Shown: piece by piece, positions 7,301 to 10,977 of the stretch | Position numbering within the stretch: position 1 is the first letter of the stretch | How the letters are laid out: every line of letters begins with the position of its first letter | NCBI GenBank assembly: GCA_028694565.1 | Contig: JAQVKR010000048.1 | Location: forward strand, 1 to 10,977 | Reading direction: 5' to 3' | DNA from: Gammaproteobacteria bacterium | GTDB lineage: Bacteria > Pseudomonadota > Gammaproteobacteria > DSM-26407 | DNA length: 10,977 bases | Notes under the pieces: model-generated | The model's database searches: none | Told to the model about the DNA's origin: nothing | What the model saw: only the letters and a program-made list of their open reading frames with translations | Translations under genes and position numbers: made by a program

Positions 7301-7690
7301 ATGGCAACGAAGACGACACGTACCCGGAAGAAAGTTAAGAAGACGGTTGTTGACGGTGTGGCGCATGTCCACGCCTCCTTCAACAACACGATCGTGACCA
7401 TTACCGATCGCCAGGGCAACACCCTGTCCTGGGCGACCGCCGGGGGCTCCGGCTTCCGCGGTTCGCGCAAGAGCACCCCGTTCGCCGCCCAGGTGGCCGC
7501 GGAGCGTGCCGGCACGAAGGCCCTGGAGTACGGGCTGAAGAATCTCGAGGTGATGGTCAAGGGGCCGGGGCCGGGGCGCGACTCCGCGGTCCGCGCGCTC
7601 AATGCCGCAGGCTACAAGATCACCAATATCACGGATGTCACGCCGATTCCCCACAACGGCTGCCGTCCCCCCAAGAAGCGTCGCGTCTAA
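7301..7690 (+). CDS. rpsK: 30S ribosomal protein S11
   Basis: S11 lies on the 30S platform near the Shine-Dalgarno helix and E-site mRNA. The 129-residue product equals the E. coli length. It has [57 protein letters not shown] and the invariant tail [16 protein letters not shown]. Asn119-Gly120 in HNGC is the site that in E. coli S11 carries isoaspartate. The Shine-Dalgarno CAGGA precedes the ATG. Confidence 0.98.
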   Translation: MATKTTRTRKKVKKTVVDGVAHVHASFNNTIVTITDRQGNTLSWATAGGSGFRGSRKSTPFAAQVAAERAGTKALEYGLKNLEVMVKGPGPGRDSAVRALNAAGYKITNITDVTPIPHNGCRPPKKRRV

Positions 7691-7705
7691 GGTAGGAGTC
7701 TCAAA

Positions 7706-8326
7706 GTGGCGAGATATCTTGGTCCCAAATGCAAGCTGAGTCGGCGTGAAGGCGCTGACCTGTCCCTGAAGTCCGGCGTTCGCGCGCTCGAAACCAAGTG
7801 CAAGCTGGAGCAGGTTCCCGGCCAGCACGGCCAGCGCCGCGCCCGCCTGAGCGATTATGCCGGCCAGCTGCGCGAGAAGCAGAAGCTGCGCCGCATCTAC
7901 GGCGTCCTCGAGCGGCAGTTCCGCCGCTACTACCAGGAGGCCGACCGGCGCAAGGGCTCCACGGGTGAGAACCTGCTGCAGATCCTGGAGTGCCGGCTGG
8001 ACAACGTGGTCTATCGCATGGGCTTCGGCTCCACGCGTTCCGAGGCGCGCCAGCTGGTGAGCCACAAGGCGATCCTGGTCAACGGCAAGACCGTGAACAT
8101 TCCCTCCTATCAGGTCAAGCCCGAGGACGTGGTGACCGTGCGCGAAGCCGCCCGCAAGCAGCTGCGCATCCAGGCCGCGCTCGAGCTCGCCCAGCAGCGC
8201 GGCATCCCGGGCTGGATCGAGGTGGACGCCGGCAAGATGGAAGGCGTCTTCAAGTCGGTCCCGGATCGGAGCGACCTGCCTTCCGACATCAACGAGTCGC
8301 TGGTGGTCGAGCTCTACTCCAAGTAA
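7706..8326 (+). CDS. rpsD: 30S ribosomal protein S4
   Basis: S4 starts 30S assembly by binding the 16S five-way junction and, in E. coli, represses the alpha operon. It starts with GTG at 7706, giving [20 protein letters not shown] and 206 residues, the exact E. coli length. The Shine-Dalgarno GTAGGAG is 7-8 bases upstream. An S4 RNA-binding domain lies at about residues 96-160 ([40 protein letters not shown]). The end is [12 protein letters not shown]. Cys9 and Cys32 remain in the N-terminal part, but the four-Cys zinc site of Thermus-type S4 is incomplete. Confidence 0.98.
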   Translation: MARYLGPKCKLSRREGADLSLKSGVRALETKCKLEQVPGQHGQRRARLSDYAGQLREKQKLRRIYGVLERQFRRYYQEADRRKGSTGENLLQILECRLDNVVYRMGFGSTRSEARQLVSHKAILVNGKTVNIPSYQVKPEDVVTVREAARKQLRIQAALELAQQRGIPGWIEVDAGKMEGVFKSVPDRSDLPSDINESLVVELYSK

Positions 8327-8345
8327 CGCCGGAGGGTTTCTTTAG

Positions 8346-9353
8346 ATGCAGGGTTCAGCAACTGAATTTCTCAAGCCGCGCCTGGTGCATGTGCAGCACG
8401 CTTCGCCTACGCATGCAAAGGTGACGCTCGAGCCGCTCGAGCGCGGTTTCGGGCACACGCTCGGCAATGCGCTGCGCCGCATTCTTCTCTCCTCCATGCC
8501 CGGCTGCGCCGTGACCGAGGTGGAGATTGACGGTGTGCTGCACGAGTACTCCACCATCGAGGGCGTGCAGGAGGATGTCATCGACATCCTGTTGAACCTC
8601 AAGGGCCTGGCCATCAAGATGCACAATCGCGACCAGGCGACCCTGACCCTGAAGAAAAAGGGGCCCGGGCCGGTGACGGCCAGCGACATCACCCTGGATC
8701 ACGACGTCGAAATCGTGAACCCGGATCACGTGCTCGCCCATCTCACCAAGTCCGGCGAGCTGAGCATGAGCCTGAAGGTGGAGCGTGGACGCGGCTACCA
8801 GCCGGTCGCCGCCCGTGAAGAGGTGGAGGGCGAGGATCGCCCCATCGGCCGCCTGCAGCTGGATGCCTCCTTCAGCCCCGTCTCGCGCATCGCCTACACC
8901 GTCGAGAGCGCCCGCGTGGAGCAGCGCACCAACCTCGACAAGCTGGTGATCGACATCGAGACCAACGGCACCATCGAGGCCGACGAGGCGATCCGCCGCG
9001 CCGCCAGCATTCTCCGCGACCAGCTCTCCACCTTCGTGGAGCTGGAAGGGGACGAGCTCGCCGAGGACACGCGCAAGGACAAGGGGATGGAGTTCGATCC
9101 CATCCTGCTGCGTCCCGTCGATGATCTCGAGCTGACCGTGCGTTCCTCCAACTGCCTGAAGGCCGAGAACATCTACTATATCGGCGATCTGATTCAGCGC
9201 ACCGAGGTGGAGCTGCTGAAGACGCCGAACCTGGGCAAGAAGTCCCTGACCGAAATCAAGGACGTTCTGGCCACCCGCGGGCTGTCCCTGGGCATGCGCC
9301 TGGAGAACTGGCCTCCGCCCGGGCTGAGGGACAAGGACAAGACCTCCGCCTGA
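8346..9353 (+). CDS. rpoA: DNA-directed RNA polymerase subunit alpha
   Basis: Alpha dimerises to scaffold assembly of beta and beta-prime. Its C-terminal domain contacts UP elements and activators. The 335-residue product (E. coli 329) has the N-terminal domain at about 1-233, with [20 protein letters not shown] (31-50) containing the Arg-Arg pair required for assembly. A charged linker follows at about 234-250. The C-terminal domain has [20 protein letters not shown] (251-270), then [20 protein letters not shown] and [10 protein letters not shown]. Arg266 in TVRSSNC corresponds to E. coli Arg265, the key UP-element DNA contact. GGAGG at 8331-8335 is the Shine-Dalgarno, 10 bases before the ATG. 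Confidence 0.99.
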   Translation: MQGSATEFLKPRLVHVQHASPTHAKVTLEPLERGFGHTLGNALRRILLSSMPGCAVTEVEIDGVLHEYSTIEGVQEDVIDILLNLKGLAIKMHNRDQATLTLKKKGPGPVTASDITLDHDVEIVNPDHVLAHLTKSGELSMSLKVERGRGYQPVAAREEVEGEDRPIGRLQLDASFSPVSRIAYTVESARVEQRTNLDKLVIDIETNGTIEADEAIRRAASILRDQLSTFVELEGDELAEDTRKDKGMEFDPILLRPVDDLELTVRSSNCLKAENIYYIGDLIQRTEVELLKTPNLGKKSLTEIKDVLATRGLSLGMRLENWPPPGLRDKDKTSA

Positions 9354-9369
9354 GGCACGACGGCACACC

Positions 9370-9388
9370 ACGGGCCTTCGGGCCGCGT
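9370..9388 (+). other. Stable cUUCGg-tetraloop RNA hairpin between rpoA and rplQ
   Basis: ACG-GGCC at 9370-9376 pairs with GGCC-(G)-CGT at 9381-9388 around a TTCG loop (9377-9380), with one bulged G at 9385. C(UUCG)G is an extra-stable tetraloop. No T run follows, so it is not a standard terminator. It sits in the 65-base gap ahead of rplQ and could be a processing or stability element; that is inference. Confidence 0.55.
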
Positions 9389-9418
9389 AGGATAACTACT
9401 CTATAAAGGTAATTCGTC

Positions 9419-9802
9419 ATGCGTCATCGCAAGAGTGGACGGCAGCTGAACCGCAACAGCAGCCACCGGACCGCCATGTTCCGCAACATGGCCAGCTCGC
9501 TGTTCGAGCACGAGATCATCAAGACCACCCTGCCGAAGGCCAAGGAGCTGCGCCGCGTCGCCGAGCCGCTCATCACCCTGGCCAAGAACGACAGCGTGGC
9601 GAACCGCCGCCTGGCCTTCGCCCGCCTGCGCGACAACGGCGCGGTCACCAAGCTCTTCAGCGAGCTGGGTCCCCGCTACCAGGCGCGCCCCGGCGGCTAC
9701 CTGCGCATCCTCAAGTGCGGTTTCCGCGCCGGCGATGCCGCTCCGATGGCCTACGTGGAGCTGGTGGATCGTCCCGCTGCCGAGGCGGAGTCCGAGGACT
9801 GA
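9419..9802 (+). CDS. rplQ: 50S ribosomal protein L17
   Basis: L17 lies near the polypeptide exit side of the 50S subunit. The 127-residue product (same as E. coli) starts [20 protein letters not shown] with [20 protein letters not shown] and [16 protein letters not shown], then [20 protein letters not shown] with [16 protein letters not shown]. It ends in an acidic variable tail (AEAESED). A Shine-Dalgarno AAAGG lies about 10 bases before the ATG. It closes the alpha operon and is followed by an intrinsic terminator starting 24 bases after the stop. Confidence 0.98.
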   Translation: MRHRKSGRQLNRNSSHRTAMFRNMASSLFEHEIIKTTLPKAKELRRVAEPLITLAKNDSVANRRLAFARLRDNGAVTKLFSELGPRYQARPGGYLRILKCGFRAGDAAPMAYVELVDRPAAEAESED

Positions 9803-9826
9803 GGCGCGGGCGTGGAAGGCATCAAG

Positions 9827-9856
9827 AAAAAAGCCGGGCTCGCCCGGCTTTTTTTT
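9827..9856 (+). terminator. Rho-independent terminator of the alpha operon
   Basis: GCCGGG (9833-9838) pairs with CCCGGC (9843-9848) over the loop CTCG. Six A residues (9827-9832) before the stem and eight T residues (9849-9856) after it complete the motif; the A and T tracts can pair to extend the stem. It has the symmetric shape of a terminator able to work in both directions. It ends 11 bases before the next start codon. Confidence 0.93.
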
Positions 9857-9867
9857 CGTGAGCCGGC

Positions 9868-10656
9868 ATGATCGTCCTGTTCACGGATTTCGGCGTCGGC
9901 AGCCTGTACCAGGGCCAGATGCGGAGCGCGCTCCTGCAGGCGGCCGGGCGTCCGCTGCCGGTGGTGGAGCTCTGCTCCGACGCCCCCCGCTACAACCCCC
10001 GCGCCGCCGCCTACCTGCTCGCCGCGCTCGCCCCGGGGCTGCCCCGCGGCGCGGTCATCGTCGGGGTCGTGGATCCGGGGGTGGGGAGCGCGCGCAGGGC
10101 GGTTGCGCTGGAGGCGGAGGGACGCTGGTATGTCGGACCCGACAACGGGCTCTTCGCCATCGTCGCCGGGCAGGCCCCGGAGCCGCGCTGGCGGGAGATC
10201 CTCTGGCGCCCGGAACCGCTGCCGGAGACCTTTCACGGGCGCGACCTTTTCGCGCCGGCCGCCGTGCGCCTCCACCAGGGACGCCCGCTCGCGCTCGGCG
10301 CCCTCGACCCCGGCGGCACCGCCGGCGCGGATTGGCCTGCGGAGCTGGCGGAAGTCATCTACCTCGATCCCTACGGCAACGCCATGACCGCCCTGCGGGG
10401 CGGGTCGGTCAGCCCGGCCGCGCGCATCAGCGTCAACGGCCGGACACTGGCCCACGCGCGCACCTTTTCCGACCGGCGGCCGGGCACGGCCTTCTGGTAC
10501 GCCAATTCCAGCGGACTGGTGGAACTGGCGGTCAGCCACGGCAACGCGGCGCAGGCGCTCGGGCTGCAGGTGGGCACGCCCATACACATCGACAACCAGA
10601 TGCCGGCAGGCAGACCGGCGGAACCGGAGAGTCAGCATGGAGATTCAGAGCTTTAA
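9868..10656 (+). CDS. S-adenosyl-L-methionine hydrolase (adenosine-forming), SAM hydroxide adenosyltransferase / DUF62 family
   Basis: This 262-residue protein belongs to the family that includes fluorinase and chlorinase. Typical members use water/hydroxide to cleave SAM to adenosine and methionine. Motifs in order are [18 protein letters not shown] (1-18), [14 protein letters not shown] (67-80), GPDNGLF (90-96), [13 protein letters not shown] (121-133) and [11 protein letters not shown] (164-174). Asp69, Arg76 and His123 fit the Asp-Arg-His triad of the hydrolases, which points to hydrolysis rather than halogenation; the extra loop of fluorinase is not apparent. There is no signal peptide, so it should be cytosolic. 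The start is fixed by the N-terminal FTDFG motif, yet only a weak GTGAG stands in for a Shine-Dalgarno, and a terminator ends 11 bases upstream. The last 20 bases overlap the next gene. The C-terminal stretch from about residue 244 is hydrophilic and unlikely to be conserved. The physiological role is not well settled for this family. Confidence 0.9.
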   Translation: MIVLFTDFGVGSLYQGQMRSALLQAAGRPLPVVELCSDAPRYNPRAAAYLLAALAPGLPRGAVIVGVVDPGVGSARRAVALEAEGRWYVGPDNGLFAIVAGQAPEPRWREILWRPEPLPETFHGRDLFAPAAVRLHQGRPLALGALDPGGTAGADWPAELAEVIYLDPYGNAMTALRGGSVSPAARISVNGRTLAHARTFSDRRPGTAFWYANSSGLVELAVSHGNAAQALGLQVGTPIHIDNQMPAGRPAEPESQHGDSEL

Positions 10657-10977
10657 CCCCCCCGTCCGCACCCTCATGGGCCCCGGCCCCTCCGATGTGC
10701 ACCCGCGGGTGCTCGCCGCCATGTCGCGGCCCACCATCGGCCACCTGGATCCCGCCTTCGTCGCCATGATGGACGAGCTCAAGGTCCTGCTGCAGGAGGT
10801 TTTCCGGACCGGCAACCCCCTGACCCTGCCGGTGTCCGGCCCGGGTTCCGTGGGTATGGAGACCTGCTTCGTCAACCTGGTGGAGCCGGGGGACAAGGTC
10901 GTCGTCTGCCGCAACGGCGTCTTCGGCGGCCGGATGAAGGAAAACGTCGAGCGTTGCGGCGGGCAGGCGGTGATGGT
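10637..10977 (+). CDS. Class V PLP-dependent aminotransferase, alanine/serine-glyoxylate type (3' truncated by window)
   Basis: From the ATG at 10637, 113 codons are open to the window end. The product starts [20 protein letters not shown], then [40 protein letters not shown] and [25 protein letters not shown] (15-19), IGHLDP (34-39) and the SGPGSVGME loop (67-75) are characteristic of fold-type I class V enzymes such as alanine-glyoxylate aminotransferase. The PLP-binding lysine lies beyond the window. Substrate cannot be fixed: alanine-, serine- and ureidoglycine-glyoxylate enzymes look alike here. GGAGAG (10626-10631) is a good Shine-Dalgarno inside the previous gene, and the 20-base overlap suggests co-expression. 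Confidence 0.88.
   Translation, partial: MEIQSFNPPVRTLMGPGPSDVHPRVLAAMSRPTIGHLDPAFVAMMDELKVLLQEVFRTGNPLTLPVSGPGSVGMETCFVNLVEPGDKVVVCRNGVFGGRMKENVERCGGQAVM

Noticed and set aside
9377..9407. A possible rplQ promoter using TATAAA at 9402-9407.
   Set aside because: No acceptable -35 occurs at 16-18 bases; the best (TTCGGG) is 19 bases away and inside the hairpin. The A-rich stretch also serves as the rplQ ribosome site.
9735..10769. A 344-codon plus-strand open frame overlapping rplQ, the terminator and the SAM hydrolase gene.
   Set aside because: It runs through a strong terminator and is Arg/Pro/Gly-rich shadow coding. The overlapping frame at 9868 carries all the conserved SAM hydrolase motifs.
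1..10977. Search for a novel defence, mobile or biosynthetic system, CRISPR repeats, tRNAs or insertion sequences.
   Set aside because: Gene content is the conserved S10/spc/alpha cluster with gaps of at most about 160 bases. No terminal inverted repeats, integrase, spaced repeats or tRNA cloverleaf are visible.

Overview
The window is a typical gammaproteobacterial ribosomal-protein superoperon on the plus strand: the end of the S10 operon, the whole spc operon and the whole alpha operon, followed by two metabolic genes. The DNA is G+C-rich with strong G/C bias at third codon positions. The proteins closely resemble the E. coli set in length and motifs. SecY is followed by rpmJ and then rpsM, with no infA, map or adk inserted, which favours a gammaproteobacterium. 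A halophilic or sulfur-oxidising Chromatiales relative (Ectothiorhodospiraceae type) is my guess from overall protein flavour, but the genus cannot be fixed from the sequence alone.

Layout. 1-1024: rpsC (3' end only), rplP, rpmC, rpsQ, tightly packed with overlapping stops and starts (S10 operon tail). 1025-1161: a 137-base gap with a well-formed extended -10 promoter, the counterpart of E. coli Pspc. 1162-6753: rplN, rplX, rplE, rpsN, rpsH, rplF, rplR, rpsE, rpmD, rplO, secY, rpmJ (spc operon). 6754-6915: a 162-base gap with a strong G+C hairpin, a T-rich tail and, overlapping that tail, a promoter with 17-base spacing that should drive the alpha operon. 6916-9802: rpsM, rpsK, rpsD, rpoA, rplQ. 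9827-9856: a textbook intrinsic terminator. 9868-10977: a SAM hydroxide adenosyltransferase (DUF62 family) gene overlapping by 20 bases the start of a class V aminotransferase that runs off the window.

How it works together. The core genes make small- and large-subunit ribosomal proteins, the SecY translocon channel and the RNA polymerase alpha subunit. In E. coli, S8 represses the spc message near the rplE start and S4 represses the alpha message near the rpsM start. The sequence has structured candidates at both places, but neither is proven. The two downstream genes are unrelated to translation. They probably form a small translationally coupled unit, and their transcription is puzzling because the terminator lies only 11 bases before the first start codon.

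I see no mobile element, CRISPR array, phage gene, tRNA or rRNA, and no new defence or biosynthetic system. The points worth a second look are regulatory (6796-6864, 1057-1104, the rplE start, the rpsM leader, the rpoA-rplQ hairpin) and the terminator/SAM hydrolase/aminotransferase arrangement at the right end.
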